Positions 53,001 to 61,432 are shown, counted from the stretch's first letter. The stretch is 64,000 bases of DNA from Flavobacterium sp. (GCF_017744675.1 NZ_JAGIAV010000001.1:456995-520994); one strand, 5' to 3'. A program made the numbers and translations. Notes: a model not told the origin generated them from the sequence alone.

Positions 53001-54816
53001 CAGCTGCTAATCTTGCTTGTCTTGCTGCTTCTGCATCTGCTTTTACTTTTTCAGCTGCTGCTAATCTCATTTTTGCAGCGGCTTCAGAATTTGCTCTTGC
53101 TTTTTCTATTGCTAGCTGCGCAGCTGTTTTTTGCTGTGTTGGTGTAGCTGCATTTGCTGCAGCGGCTTTAGCTTTTGCAGCTTCTGCGTCTGCTTTAGCT
53201 TTATCAGCAGCAATCATTTTAGCTTGTAATGCTTCTGCGTCTGCCTTAGCTTTAGCGTCAGCAGCTAATTTTATTTTTAATGCTTCTGCATCTGCTTGAG
53301 CCTTATCAGCAGCTAACTGCTCTGGAGTTTTTTGCACTCCTGCAGATTTATTTGCAGCGGCTTGTGCTCTTGCAGCGGCAGCGGCATCAACTTTTGCTTT
53401 ATTATCAGCAGCCAGTTTTATTCTGCGTTCTTCAGCATCTGCTCTAGCTTTATCAGCAGCCAGTTGTGCTTGCGTTTTTTGAGTTTCGGCTACTGCTTTA
53501 TTCGCAGCAGCGGTTTGTGCTCTTGCTGCAGCCGCGGCATCAGCTTTTGCTTTTGCCTCGGCAGCTAATCTTATTTTAACAGCTTCAGCATCTGCTTTGG
53601 CTTTATTATCTGCTTCTAATTTTGCTTTTGCAGCAGCTACAGCATCTGCCTTCGCTTTGTTATCAGCTTCCAATTTAGCTTTTGCTTTTGCTTCGGCATC
53701 GGCCTTAACTTTTTCAGCAGCCGCTAATCTCGCTTGTTTTGCTTGAGCATCTGCTTTTGCTTTTTCTTCGGCAATCAATCTATTCTTCTCAGCAATTTCA
53801 GCTCTGTTAACCTGAGTCGCTTCCGATTTCGGTTTTGCCGGTACAGATTTCGGTTTTGATGGATCAACCAAAGAACCTTCATCATCATCACCGTAATAGT
53901 AATTTCTATTTTTAAACTTATAGGCAATCGCAAATTCATGTGAACCACCTAGATTAGAGAAATTACCCATTCCTCTTTCATAATTATATTCTATAGCAAT
54001 GCTCGGAGTAATGTTAACTCCAAGACCAGCAGAAACACCATATAATGTGTTATATCCAGCCTGTGCCCATACTCCTTGCTGAAGTGCCAGCATGGCAAGT
54101 CCTGAAATAACCGTCTTATCTTTTTTTATTTCTGTTCTAACGATTCCAGAAAATTTACTTCTGTCAAAGAAACCATAACTGTCAATATATCCAGTATACA
54201 TGGCATGTAATTGAATAGCTCTTTCCGGATCATCTTTTACCATTCCAGATCCAAAATTGTATAACACTAAATTGTTAATAGCTAATCCGAAATCTAAAAA
54301 TTCTGTACCATAATTAATCCCAGGATTTACGGTCAGTAATGTACTTTTTGGAAAATCTCCTGTTAAAATAGTAGAGTCATCTGATATAATTTTTCCTGTA
54401 TTAATACCGCTTTGGTAAATACCAAAATTTAAACCAAAAGTCAAGTTACTATCTTGTTCAAGAACAATGTTATGAGCGAAATTGGCAACTCCGCCAAAAA
54501 CAGTCATAAGACCATAATTTTGTTGAAATAACCCAACTGCAAATGCTTCATTTTCTCTAAAGCGCCCAGAATAATTGGCCAAATACGTCTGCGGAGCATT
54601 ATCAAATTGAACCCATTGTCTTTTGTTATAGAAACTTACGTATGGATTTGATTCTCTAACAAAACTGAATGTTGGGTTGATTAAATATCTATTAAACTTT
54701 AAAGAATTTCGAATAGGTAATGAAAACGAAACAACTCCATCCTCAGAAGCGTTTTGAGAATAGAGTACATTTGACAAACCGTAAAATAACGTGATGAATA
54801 GTAACAGTTTCTTCAT
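50080..54816 (-). CDS. sprD: SprD: PorP/SprF-like barrel plus giant Ala/Lys/Asp/Glu helix
   Basis: 1578 residues. A signal peptide precedes a PorP/SprF-like outer-membrane domain (about 20-310, with NRYLINPTFSFVRESNPYVS and a HEFAIAYKFKNRNYY strand). Then come about 950 residues of near-perfect repeats built on KAKADAEALQAKLAAD, a single long alpha-helix or coiled coil. A Glu/Lys coiled-coil region and a C-terminal SPOR-like domain (IKNSNSGYYMIIAVHNSVEK, ending in YNGRMAIVKVEN) close it. SprD in F. johnsoniae supports SprB function in gliding. It starts one base after the sprC stop, so it is translationally coupled. Confidence 0.88.
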   Translation of the reverse strand: MKKLLLFITLFYGLSNVLYSQNASEDGVVSFSLPIRNSLKFNRYLINPTFSFVRESNPYVSFYNKRQWVQFDNAPQTYLANYSGRFRENEAFAVGLFQQNYGLMTVFGGVANFAHNIVLEQDSNLTFGLNFGIYQSGINTGKIISDDSTILTGDFPKSTLLTVNPGINYGTEFLDFGLAINNLVLYNFGSGMVKDDPERAIQLHAMYTGYIDSYGFFDRSKFSGIVRTEIKKDKTVISGLAMLALQQGVWAQAGYNTLYGVSAGLGVNITPSIAIEYNYERGMGNFSNLGGSHEFAIAYKFKNRNYYYGDDDEGSLVDPSKPKSVPAKPKSEATQVNRAEIAEKNRLIAEEKAKADAQAKQARLAAAEKVKADAEAKAKAKLEADNKAKADAVAAAKAKLEADNKAKADAEAVKIRLAAEAKAKADAAAAARAQTAAANKAVAETQKTQAQLAADKARADAEERRIKLAADNKAKVDAAAAARAQAAANKSAGVQKTPEQLAADKAQADAEALKIKLAADAKAKADAEALQAKMIAADKAKADAEAAKAKAAAANAATPTQQKTAAQLAIEKARANSEAAAKMRLAAAEKVKADAEAARQARLAAAEKAKADAEAARLKLIADNKAKADATEAKRKADAKAKAEAADMQSILAADAKAKADSDALQARLAAEAKAKTAAEAKTKASIDAANKAKVAADLKAKAAEEAALKEKLATEAKAKADEEARQAIIAAELKAKADAEALKIKQAEEARQAQLDAEAKAKADAEALQAKLVADAKAKADAEAAAKAKLEADAKAKADAEAEKIRLAAEAKANADAEAEKARLAADAKAKADMEALQAKLIADARVKADAEATAKAKAEAEAKKLQEEENARQAKLAADAKAKADAEAEKARLAAEAKAKADAEAEKARLAAEAKAKADAEALQAKQAAQKKARVEEEARQAKLAADAKAKADAEAEKARLAAEAKAKADAEVLQAKQAAEEKARVEEEARQAKLAADAKAKADAEAEKARLAAEAKAKADAEALQAKQAAEEKARVEEEARQAKLAADAKAKADAEALQAKLAADAKAKADMEALQAKLLADAKVKADAEATAKAKAEAEAKKLQEEEDARQAKLAADAKAKADAEALKAQQAAEEKARVEEQARQAKLAADAKAKADAEALQAKLAADAKAKADAEALKVQQAAEEKARVAEEARQAKLAADAKAKADAEALQAKLAADAKAKADMEALQAKLLADAKAKADAEATERLKAEEETKRLKEEEERQARLAAEKAKADAEAAAMAAKAKDDTGKAIENLTQSVESTSKVQTDLLDQFKATVANKQKDLSDLKEENDLSEKGIYREPKPFKSVAAENSQIEALKVQIADANNSMKNEIAKLTNLYNERLKKFPKDDPLNKAYLEKINELKAAQLKMEREGAALIADLERIKTETEIERKRRIKRAAYENDEGRYAQDLASLKRIKETTKLSNTPLKASDFDFGEEQSNMQIIKNIKNSNSGYYMIIAVHNSVEKRDEFLTKAVAAGRSDINFFYNVTTSKYYIYYEKFDGLQEATKALEAKGNKPYNGRMAIVKVEN

Positions 54817-54817
54817 A

Positions 54818-56251
54818 TTATTTTATAACGGTTATTGATCCTTTTTTTTCACCTGTGTCGGACTGAATGACATAGTAATAAACGGGATTTACATTCTTAA
54901 AATCTATATTGTTTTGAGGCCAATCGCCTTGGTAATTCACTACATCCAAAACCATATCTCCGTTTGAACTAATGATCATTACCTTTGTGTTTGCATTTTT
55001 ATACTCATCTGGAATATTCCAATACGGATTCATTCCGCTTAATTTTATAATGTTTGGAATAACGCTCGCTGGACCAGAATCTCCATTTATTCTAAATGAA
55101 AATTCCTTAGTTGCTATACATCCAGATGCTTGAGAAATTTTTACTTTATAATTACCTTTAACAGCTACCACATACGAGCTTGATGTTTCACCAGAAATTA
55201 AATTGTCGTTTAAATACCATTCAAAAGTTGGTGCAGAAGCATCTGTTGTAACATGTACAGTTATTGTTTCTCCTTCATTTAATTTGTATCCGTCCTGAGC
55301 ATCAATACTTGCTTCAAAACCATTGCTTTGAAGATTAATAGACCCGGTAGCTTTACATCCGCCAAAATCAACTTCTACTGTATAAACACCAGATTCGTTG
55401 GTTGAATACGTACGATTTGTTGCTCCAGCAATCACAGCTCCATCTTTCTTCCAAGTATAACTATTTCCAGATGTTGCTGTTAAAACTGTGCCTGTACCAC
55501 TAGCACAAAAAGGGTTTCCTAAACTTGAATTAATAGTTACGCTAGATCCGCTAGAAGAAGAAGTAACATTCACACGATTAGAGCTAAAATTCACATCAGA
55601 ACATTGGCCATAATCAATTTCTGCATAATACTTTCCTGTACTATTGACAACTATTTCTTTTGATGATTGTCCTGCAATAACAACATCATCTTTATACCAT
55701 TTATATTTGATATTAGGAATATCAATTGGAGATGGAGTTTCTGTACTAACAGAAAGAGTTAAACTACCGCCAGAACACAGCATAGCAGTATCACTCTTAT
55801 TATTAATAAAGAAAGATGATTCGTATTGCTTGAAGTATGCAGGAAATGAGGTGTTTCCTAAAGAGTTTCTAAATCTTGTACTCGTTACACCTGTTGAACT
55901 TTTTACTCTAAGACTATAGGTATCAGAACCAATTAAATTGGTAGGCACCGCATACTTAATTGTTTTTTGAGTTGCAGAAACATCAATAGTCTGAAGAAGA
56001 GTTGTGGCAACAGGAGTAGTAAAATTTCCCGCAGCGTCTGAAAGCTCAACTACAAAAGTAGTACCTGCGGGAAAATCTATATAACTAAAGGTAGCATAAA
56101 ATTCGTTGAAAGAATTACCAGCACAAAGTTTTTCCAATCCATCAAATGTTTGAGGAACTATCGTTTGAGCATAGGAATTCGATCTAGCAAATAATAAAAT
56201 GCTAAATAAAATTAAAACTTTAAAAAAAGATAAAGTAATTTTTTGAATCAT
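54818..56251 (-). CDS. sprC: SprC, secreted Ig-like/T9SS type-B protein
   Basis: 477 residues with a signal peptide ending near NSYAQ. Ig-like beta domains follow in series, with recurrent patterns such as IKYKWYKDDVVIAGQSS, NSYTWKKDGAVIAGATN and PTFEWYLNDNLISG. The C-terminus (NIIKLSGMNPYWNIPDEY, then PVYYYVIQSDTGEKKGSITV) resembles a T9SS type-B sorting domain. By position it matches sprC of the F. johnsoniae gliding operon. Its ATG overlaps the stop of the upstream small gene (ATGA), and one base separates it from sprD, so all three are coupled. Confidence 0.85.
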   Translation of the reverse strand: MIQKITLSFFKVLILFSILLFARSNSYAQTIVPQTFDGLEKLCAGNSFNEFYATFSYIDFPAGTTFVVELSDAAGNFTTPVATTLLQTIDVSATQKTIKYAVPTNLIGSDTYSLRVKSSTGVTSTRFRNSLGNTSFPAYFKQYESSFFINNKSDTAMLCSGGSLTLSVSTETPSPIDIPNIKYKWYKDDVVIAGQSSKEIVVNSTGKYYAEIDYGQCSDVNFSSNRVNVTSSSSGSSVTINSSLGNPFCASGTGTVLTATSGNSYTWKKDGAVIAGATNRTYSTNESGVYTVEVDFGGCKATGSINLQSNGFEASIDAQDGYKLNEGETITVHVTTDASAPTFEWYLNDNLISGETSSSYVVAVKGNYKVKISQASGCIATKEFSFRINGDSGPASVIPNIIKLSGMNPYWNIPDEYKNANTKVMIISSNGDMVLDVVNYQGDWPQNNIDFKNVNPVYYYVIQSDTGEKKGSITVIK

Positions 56252-56646
56252 ATAGTGCGTTTTCTTGCTAGATCTATACGCTCAAAAAACAAGATATCAA
56301 TGAATGTTTCAGAGAAATCATACTTGTAGTTTTCAATTACTTCTTTTGCAAGAATTGAAGTTGCAGCAAGTGTTGAATTGTCTTCACAATCGTTAGATAT
56401 TGTATTAGGTTCAGCGACTATAGTAAGGCTGTCCTTGGGGTTGGACATCCCTACTATAAACTGATCAAAATTGCTGTTTTCAACAGCATTGTTATTGTTG
56501 TTTTGGTTATTGCAAGCCAAAGTTAAACTGCACTCAGAAACAGCAGCCTTTGTAGGTTTTTCTGCTGTATTCTGTGCATATAGAGTTAACGATATAGGCG
56601 AAACCAAAAATATTATATATAAAAAATATTTTTTCGTAGATACCAT
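56248..56646 (-). CDS. Small secreted protein coupled to sprC
   Basis: 132 residues from ATG 56646; this start gives a signal peptide (MVSTKKYFLYIIFLVSPISL), whereas an in-frame ATG at 56685 adds 13 polar residues. The mature part is low-complexity, with an Asn run and a single ACNNQN segment, then an acidic helix region (LAKEVIENYKYDFSETF) and a basic end RKRTI. No family is recognised. Its stop overlaps the sprC start by four bases. This tight coupling suggests a gliding-complex accessory role, but the sequence does not show what it does. Confidence 0.75.
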   Translation of the reverse strand: MVSTKKYFLYIIFLVSPISLTLYAQNTAEKPTKAAVSECSLTLACNNQNNNNNAVENSNFDQFIVGMSNPKDSLTIVAEPNTISNDCEDNSTLAATSILAKEVIENYKYDFSETFIDILFFERIDLARKRTI

Positions 56647-56746
56647 TATGTCTTGATCTTTATTTGGGCCCGTAAGACGATACATAAATTGTGTCTGGGG
56701 ACTTAATTAATAAAATTTACGCGTGGGAAATAAAAATCGAAACTAT

Positions 56747-58039
56747 TTATCTATTACCGCTAGAAGCTGTGATTTTTCCTAATTGTAATCTAAAATCTGG
56801 TTTTTTAGGATTGAAGATATCAATGAATGTTTCTTTGTTATCGCTTTGAGAGTAAACATTAAAGAAAACACTGTTTCCATACCAGCTCTCTAAATCTTCA
56901 TTGTTAGAATTGTATTCAGTAAAGATGTTTCCTTTACATAAGTTGAAATACATTTCCTCAAATTTGATTTTTTTAAGGTTGGCATCATTGATTTCAGTTT
57001 TGCTGTCTAATAATACTGCAGGGTTGAATCCAGAGATTACACTTCTTTTCATTTCAAGAGAAGCATTTTCAGCTACATAAACAGCCTCTTTTACTAAACC
57101 TGCTTGAATGTCAGCGTTAATATTTTCACTGTCATTAACCATTGTAATATTGCTAGCAACTACTAAAGTTTGTTTTTTAGTGAAATCTGTTTCAGATTTC
57201 TTTTCAAAAGATCTTACCTCCATACAACGAGATCCGTCTTTGGTACTTGAGAAGTAAGAAGATCTAACTGCTAAAGAGTTGAAGAAACGACATTGAACTC
57301 CTTGAGAGAATTTAAAGTCATCGTTAACTGATTTATATGAAACGAATTTTGTAACATTTAAGTCACCACCTAAGATTCCGAAAGAATCTCCGCCAGCGTA
57401 ACTAACCATTACATTTTCAAGTACTGTCTTGTTTCCAACAGCAGCAAGAGTTAAAGCATTGAAAGTATCTAAGCCTTTTACTTTTTTACCAGCAAATTCA
57501 ATTCTTACGTATCTTAAAATACCAGAGTTTGAAGCTACATTGTCTCCACCGTAAGTAGTCATTGTAGGATCAAGGTCTAGGTTATAAGAACCTACATTTC
57601 CGAATTTATTAATTGGTGCATCTCCAAGGATTACAATTCCACCCCAATCTCCCGCTTTTTTCATGCTTCGGTTTGAAGTAAATACAATTGGATCTGTTTC
57701 TAAACCATCAGCTACAAGTTGTGCACCTTTTGTAACTACCAATGTTCCTTTTGTTTCGAAATCACCAATGATTACAGTTCCAGGTTCGATAGTTAAAACT
57801 GCATTGTTTGTAACATAAACGTTTCCTTGTAGAACGTAGATATTTTTTTTCAGCAATTTAGTATTAACAGAAATATTTCCTGCCAAAATTTGGTTTGCTT
57901 CTCCATAGTCAACTTTATTAGGCTTAAACTCGGTCCAGTTGTTTAACCAATTGGTGTAGCCCATAATTCCTTTCTCTTGTTGAGCACTCATACTCGCAAC
58001 CGTCAAAAGAACGCAGATTAATTGAGTAATTTTTTTCAT
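56747..58039 (-). CDS. Secreted beta-helix-like protein upstream of the gliding operon
   Basis: 430 residues with a signal peptide (MKKITQLICVLLTVASMSAQ). The middle is made of short repeating beta segments (VLQGNVYVTNNAVLTIEPGTVIIGDFETKG, split here by Gly turns) of the kind found in right-handed beta-helices, including DWGGIVILGDAPINKFG, a phrase often seen in Bacteroidota surface proteins. The C-terminal part is less repetitive and acidic. No sorting domain is obvious. It lies about 100 bases upstream of the sprC-coupled small gene, same strand. Function unknown; surface location and a role near gliding are inferred only from context. Confidence 0.8.
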   Translation of the reverse strand: MKKITQLICVLLTVASMSAQQEKGIMGYTNWLNNWTEFKPNKVDYGEANQILAGNISVNTKLLKKNIYVLQGNVYVTNNAVLTIEPGTVIIGDFETKGTLVVTKGAQLVADGLETDPIVFTSNRSMKKAGDWGGIVILGDAPINKFGNVGSYNLDLDPTMTTYGGDNVASNSGILRYVRIEFAGKKVKGLDTFNALTLAAVGNKTVLENVMVSYAGGDSFGILGGDLNVTKFVSYKSVNDDFKFSQGVQCRFFNSLAVRSSYFSSTKDGSRCMEVRSFEKKSETDFTKKQTLVVASNITMVNDSENINADIQAGLVKEAVYVAENASLEMKRSVISGFNPAVLLDSKTEINDANLKKIKFEEMYFNLCKGNIFTEYNSNNEDLESWYGNSVFFNVYSQSDNKETFIDIFNPKKPDFRLQLGKITASSGNR

Positions 58040-58087
58040 GATAAGGGGGTATTACGGTTAATAATAAATTTGGGTATGCGTAAATGT

Positions 58088-58133
58088 AAAAACTCCTCTC
58101 AAGTTTTCCGAAATTTTCAGGATCCTTTGAGAG
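58088..58133 (-). terminator. Hairpin after the 150-residue secreted protein gene
   Basis: On the minus strand CTCTCAA (58133-58127) and TTGAGAG (58102-58096) form a stem around a ~24-base loop, followed by GAGTTTTT. It lies between the two secreted-protein genes, so the downstream gene at 58039 may need its own promoter; none was obvious in 58040-58090. Confidence 0.6.
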
Positions 58134-58220
58134 TGAGTTGTTTTTTTTATTTTGTTTCCTAAGAGCACCAAGTGGTATTTACTTTGGCTTTCCTAAAAAA
58201 GATTTTAAAAAATTACTTTA

Positions 58221-58673
58221 TTACATTTCGTTCAAATCGTTGAACTCGTGTAAAGATTTCAATGTACTTTCGTAAAACAAAATTGCAGCGATTAGATTCC
58301 CTTTATCAGAGTAAGGCATCATTTTTCTTTGAAAATCTACAGTAGTATCTAAGAAAGTAGTTGTACCAACTGCCTGAGCATCTAAAACTTTTTTGTGTTC
58401 ATTATCGTCTGGAATACCTAAGTCTGCCATAGTAACACCTGGCTTAGTAACCAAAGCAATGTAAGGGAGAGTTTTAACTAATACTTTAATACGCTCGATG
58501 TATAGTTCCAAAAGTTCACCCTTTTGCATACCACTTAATTCTTTTTGGTCATGATATTTTCGGATAAGAGCAGTTGTACTGATAATACTTCTCGGTGCGT
58601 TTTTAGCTTGTGCTGAAACAGCTGCAGTAGTTAAGATAAAAAAAGCACTAAATAGAATAATTTTCCCTTTCAT
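58221..58673 (-). CDS. Small secreted protein, unknown function
   Basis: 150 residues. A signal peptide (MKGKIILFSAFFILTTAAVSAQ) precedes an almost wholly helical, charged domain: STTALIRKYHDQKELSGMQ, then LYIERIKVLVKTLPYIAL and a C-terminal KGNLIAAILFYESTLKSLHE helix. I do not recognise the family. It has a strong promoter of its own (58708-58737, minus) and a terminator after it, so it may be independent of the gliding operon that follows on the same strand. Confidence 0.8.
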   Translation of the reverse strand: MKGKIILFSAFFILTTAAVSAQAKNAPRSIISTTALIRKYHDQKELSGMQKGELLELYIERIKVLVKTLPYIALVTKPGVTMADLGIPDDNEHKKVLDAQAVGTTTFLDTTVDFQRKMMPYSDKGNLIAAILFYESTLKSLHEFNDLNEM

Positions 58674-58707
58674 AGATTCTTATTTTATAATTGGTTGTTG
58701 ATAAAAA

Positions 58708-58737
58708 CAAAAATATATAAATTAACTTAAATTACAA
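58708..58737 (-). promoter_or_regulatory. Promoter of the 150-residue secreted protein gene
   Basis: Reading the minus strand, TTG (58737-58735), a 19-base spacer and TATTTTTG (58715-58708). This is a near-ideal flavobacterial promoter about 35 bases before the ATG. The rest of the 445-base divergent gap (58674-59119) is AT-rich, with no further gene or clear repeat. Confidence 0.7.
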
Positions 58738-59088
58738 CTTTAATAGATTTTTTTTTCAAAAAATTTCCTTAAAAAAACCTTAAAAACCAGCCTTATGTCG
58801 AGAAAATGTGCGTTTTAACGTGCTTTTTGTTAAAAATGTTAATGAAAAAACCGTAAGATATTAACTATAAAAAATAAAAAATTGACTCAATAAATAACCA
58901 AAAAATACATACGTTTGTCGGTTTTTGAAAAAAAATATTAACAAAAACACCTTGATATTTACTCACTTGAAGATATTTATTAACAAAATTCTGTCGAAAA
59001 TGCTTCCAAAAATTCAAAAAAACAGCCTTAAGAGTTAAGTGCTAAATTTCAAAATTAAGGCATCGAAATTATCTCATCTCTAAAATTT

Positions 59089-59115
59089 TTGACTACACTT
59101 TTTCTTCTATCTTTG
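59089..59115 (+). promoter_or_regulatory. holB promoter abutting the start codon
   Basis: TTG (59089-59091), a 16-base spacer and TATCTTTG (59108-59115). The -7 element ends only 4 bases before the ATG at 59120, so transcription probably begins at or within a few bases of the start codon. Confidence 0.6.
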
Positions 59116-59119
59116 CCCT

Positions 59120-60268
59120 ATGCAATTTTCTCAAATTTTAGGTCAAGATTACATCAAAAGCCACTTGATAAAAAGTGCTGCTTCTGGTAGAATTCCTCAT
59201 GCACAATTATTCGTTGGCCCAGAAGGTAGCGGTACATTAATAACTGCCATTGCTTACGCCCAATACATTTTGTGCAATAATACGGGTGACGAAAATTCAA
59301 ACGGAAATGATTCCTGCAATCTTAAGTTTGACAACATCTCTCATCCCGATCTTCATTTCATTTATCCAACTGTTACAACCGAAGATGTAAAAACAAAACC
59401 AAAGAGTCTAGATTTTATTCAGGATTGGCGAGGTTTTATTCAAGAAATGCCTTATGGTGGCTTATTCGATTGGTACAAAATTCTGGGCGTTCAAAACAAA
59501 CAAGGAGAAATTCGTGTTGAAGATGCGCAGGAAGTTTTAAAATCGCTTTCGCTAAAATCTTACGAAGGCGGCTACAAAATTATGATTATCTGGATGGCCG
59601 ATAAAATGAATATCGCCGCGTCCAATAAACTTTTAAAACTTTTGGAAGAACCATCAGATAAAACGATGTTTATTCTGATTTCTGAAAACGAAGAAGATAT
59701 TATCCAAACCATACGTTCGCGTTGCCAGGTCATCCACTTTAACGGACTTCCAGAAAAAGTAATTGCCGAAGCTTTGGTTGCTCAAGAAAATATAGATTCA
59801 AATCTGGCTAAAAAAATTGCCCATCAAGCTCAAGGAAATTTTAATAAAGCGCTGCATCTCTTAAAAGAAGATGATGACGATCTTCCATTCGAGCAATGGT
59901 TCGTCAATTGGGTTCGCGCCGCTTTTAGAGCAAAAGGAAATGCGGCAGCCATTCAGGATTTAATTTCTTGGAGTGAGCAGATTGCTGCGCTGGGACGCGA
60001 AAGCCAGAAAAAATTTATTCAGTATTGCATCGAAATGTTCCGACAAGCTCTTATGCTGAATTATCAAACTCCGAGTTTGGTTTACATTGAACCGAAAGTG
60101 GACAAATTTAAATTGGAGAATTTTGCGCCTTTCGTAAACGGAAATAACATTCACGAAATATTCAAAGAACTTTCAGATGCCATGTATCATATTGAAAGAA
60201 ATGGAAATGCAAAAATAATCCTCACCGATTTATCGATCAAATTGACTCGTTTAATTCATAAAAAATAA
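59120..60268 (+). CDS. holB: DNA polymerase III subunit delta'
   Basis: 382 residues. An AAA+ clamp-loader subunit that acts with the gamma/tau and delta subunits to load the sliding clamp. Typical segments are MQFSQILGQDYIKSHLIK, a modified P-loop region GRIPHAQLFVGPEGSGT, the clamp-loader sensor GGYKIMIIWMADKMNIAASN, KLLKLLEEPSDKTMFILIS and TIRSRCQVIHF (the SRC motif). The P-loop is degenerate, as usual for delta'. The start codon abuts the promoter, so the transcript may be nearly leaderless. Seven bases before the next gene, so likely co-transcribed with the DoxX-like protein. Confidence 0.94.
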   Translation: MQFSQILGQDYIKSHLIKSAASGRIPHAQLFVGPEGSGTLITAIAYAQYILCNNTGDENSNGNDSCNLKFDNISHPDLHFIYPTVTTEDVKTKPKSLDFIQDWRGFIQEMPYGGLFDWYKILGVQNKQGEIRVEDAQEVLKSLSLKSYEGGYKIMIIWMADKMNIAASNKLLKLLEEPSDKTMFILISENEEDIIQTIRSRCQVIHFNGLPEKVIAEALVAQENIDSNLAKKIAHQAQGNFNKALHLLKEDDDDLPFEQWFVNWVRAAFRAKGNAAAIQDLISWSEQIAALGRESQKKFIQYCIEMFRQALMLNYQTPSLVYIEPKVDKFKLENFAPFVNGNNIHEIFKELSDAMYHIERNGNAKIILTDLSIKLTRLIHKK

Positions 60269-60274
60269 TTTATA

Positions 60275-60658
60275 ATGAACAATGTTGCCTCAATTTTACT
60301 TTTAGCTTTTCTAGCTTTAACTTTTTTACAATCGGGTTACGAAAAAATTTTTTACTGGAAAGATACTGTAACTTGGCTAAAAGAACATTTCGCTAAGACT
60401 CCATTAAAAAATCAAGTTCCGCTGGCTCTTTTGCATTTACTAATTTTGGAGTTAATTTCTGGAATTTTATGCGTTGTTGGGGGAATCCAATTATTTACAA
60501 ATAACGGAAGAGAATTTGGTTTTTATGGAGCTATCTTTTCTTGTATCAGTTTGCTAATGATGCTTTTCGGACAAAGGCTTGCAAAAGATTACGATGGCGC
60601 GAGAACCATTGTTATCTATTATATCCCAGCCATTATGGCTGTTTATTGGTTGAATTAG
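60275..60658 (+). CDS. DoxX-like four-helix membrane protein
   Basis: 127 residues with four predicted membrane helices (about 4-22, 48-68, 80-98 and 108-126). It matches the DoxX/DoxD-like fold: LAFLALTFLQSGYEKIFYWKD at the start (GYEKI is a typical motif), then LLHLLILELISGILCVVGG and a short loop. Family members are linked to thiosulfate:quinone oxidoreduction or redox stress; the exact role here is unknown. It follows holB by six bases and is probably transcribed with it. Confidence 0.75.
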   Translation: MNNVASILLLAFLALTFLQSGYEKIFYWKDTVTWLKEHFAKTPLKNQVPLALLHLLILELISGILCVVGGIQLFTNNGREFGFYGAIFSCISLLMMLFGQRLAKDYDGARTIVIYYIPAIMAVYWLN

Positions 60659-60779
60659 TCGACCTAATTATTAAAAAAATCAGTCACCAATTTCACAGAT
60701 TTATACCGATTTTTTAATCTTTTAATCTCTGATTCCGATGCTATCGGGAGTGGCAAAAAATAAATTTATTATCAAAAAA
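60659..60779. other. Intergenic gap with short palindrome and repeat words
   Basis: TCAGTCACCAATTTCACAG and AATCTTTTAATCTC are low-complexity phrases common in Flavobacterium intergenic DNA. CCGAT-GCT-ATCGG (about 60737-60749) is a perfect short palindrome. An in-frame ATG at 60738 inside it would extend the thioesterase by 14 residues; I reject that start. Confidence 0.55.
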
Positions 60780-61289
60780 ATGAATCCAAAACATCCTTCA
60801 GAATCCTTAACAATTTTAACTGATTTAGTTTTACCGAGCGAAACAAATCCTTTAAACAATCTTTTTGGCGGTGAGTTATTAGCCAGAATGGATCGTGCAG
60901 CAAGTATTGCAGCTCGCAGACATTCGCGCCGAATTGTGGTAACGGCTTCTGTAAATCACGTTGCTTTTAATAGAGCCATTTCGCTTGGAAGCGTTGTAAC
61001 CGTAGAAGCAAAAGTTTCAAGGTCATTCAAAAGTTCGATGGAAGTTTTTATTGACGTTTGGGTAGAAGATCGCGAATCTGGAAACAGAACAAAAGCCAAC
61101 GAAGCAATCTATACTTTCGTGGCAGTAGACGACACCGGAAGACCTGTTGAAGTTCCTGCAATTATTCCAGAAACCGAACTTGAAATTCAACGTTTTGATG
61201 CCGCACTACGTCGCAAACAATTGAGTTTGCTACTTGCTGGGAAAATTAAACCTTCTGATGCTACAGAATTAAAGGCCCTTTTTTTATAG
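60780..61289 (+). CDS. Acyl-CoA thioesterase, hotdog fold (YciA/BACH-like)
   Basis: 169 residues from ATG 60780. A single hotdog domain with PLNNLFGGELLARMDRAASI (the active-site helix containing the Asp) and ASVNHVAFNRAISLGSVVTV, then EARVSRSFKSSMEVFIDVWV-like strands, here written EAKVSRSFKSS. It hydrolyses acyl-CoA thioesters in the cytosol; chain-length specificity is not determinable. A longer frame from 60738 is rejected because it starts inside a palindromic repeat and lacks conservation. It is on the same strand as the holB-DoxX pair and recA but with gaps over 100 bases on both sides. Confidence 0.9.
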   Translation: MNPKHPSESLTILTDLVLPSETNPLNNLFGGELLARMDRAASIAARRHSRRIVVTASVNHVAFNRAISLGSVVTVEAKVSRSFKSSMEVFIDVWVEDRESGNRTKANEAIYTFVAVDDTGRPVEVPAIIPETELEIQRFDAALRRKQLSLLLAGKIKPSDATELKALFL

Positions 61290-61432
61290 ATCAAATTTGT
61301 GACAATTTGGAACAATCAAACTTCAGAAAAAGAAGTAATTTTACAAATTGAAAAAATAGATTAATAAAATATAGAAGGTTTTTCTTATTTTTATCCAGAA
61401 AGACAAAATAATAATTTACATATTTAGAAAAA

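Noticed and set aside
52023..53568. Several Leu- or Ala/Ser-rich plus-strand ORFs in the sprD region
   Set aside because: They are antisense readings of the Ala/Lys/Asp/Glu repeat, which is open in several frames; they have no starts, promoters or conserved motifs of their own.
50940..53800. Short repeated DNA in sprD considered as CRISPR or satellite
   Set aside because: The periodicity is codon-based and in frame with a 1578-residue protein; no spacers.
60738..60779. Longer start of the acyl-CoA thioesterase
   Set aside because: It begins inside a short palindrome in repeat-like DNA and adds residues absent from the hotdog family.
61290..61432. SOS/LexA box upstream of recA
   Set aside because: No palindromic LexA-type operator could be recognised; only AT-rich sequence with no clear promoter motif.
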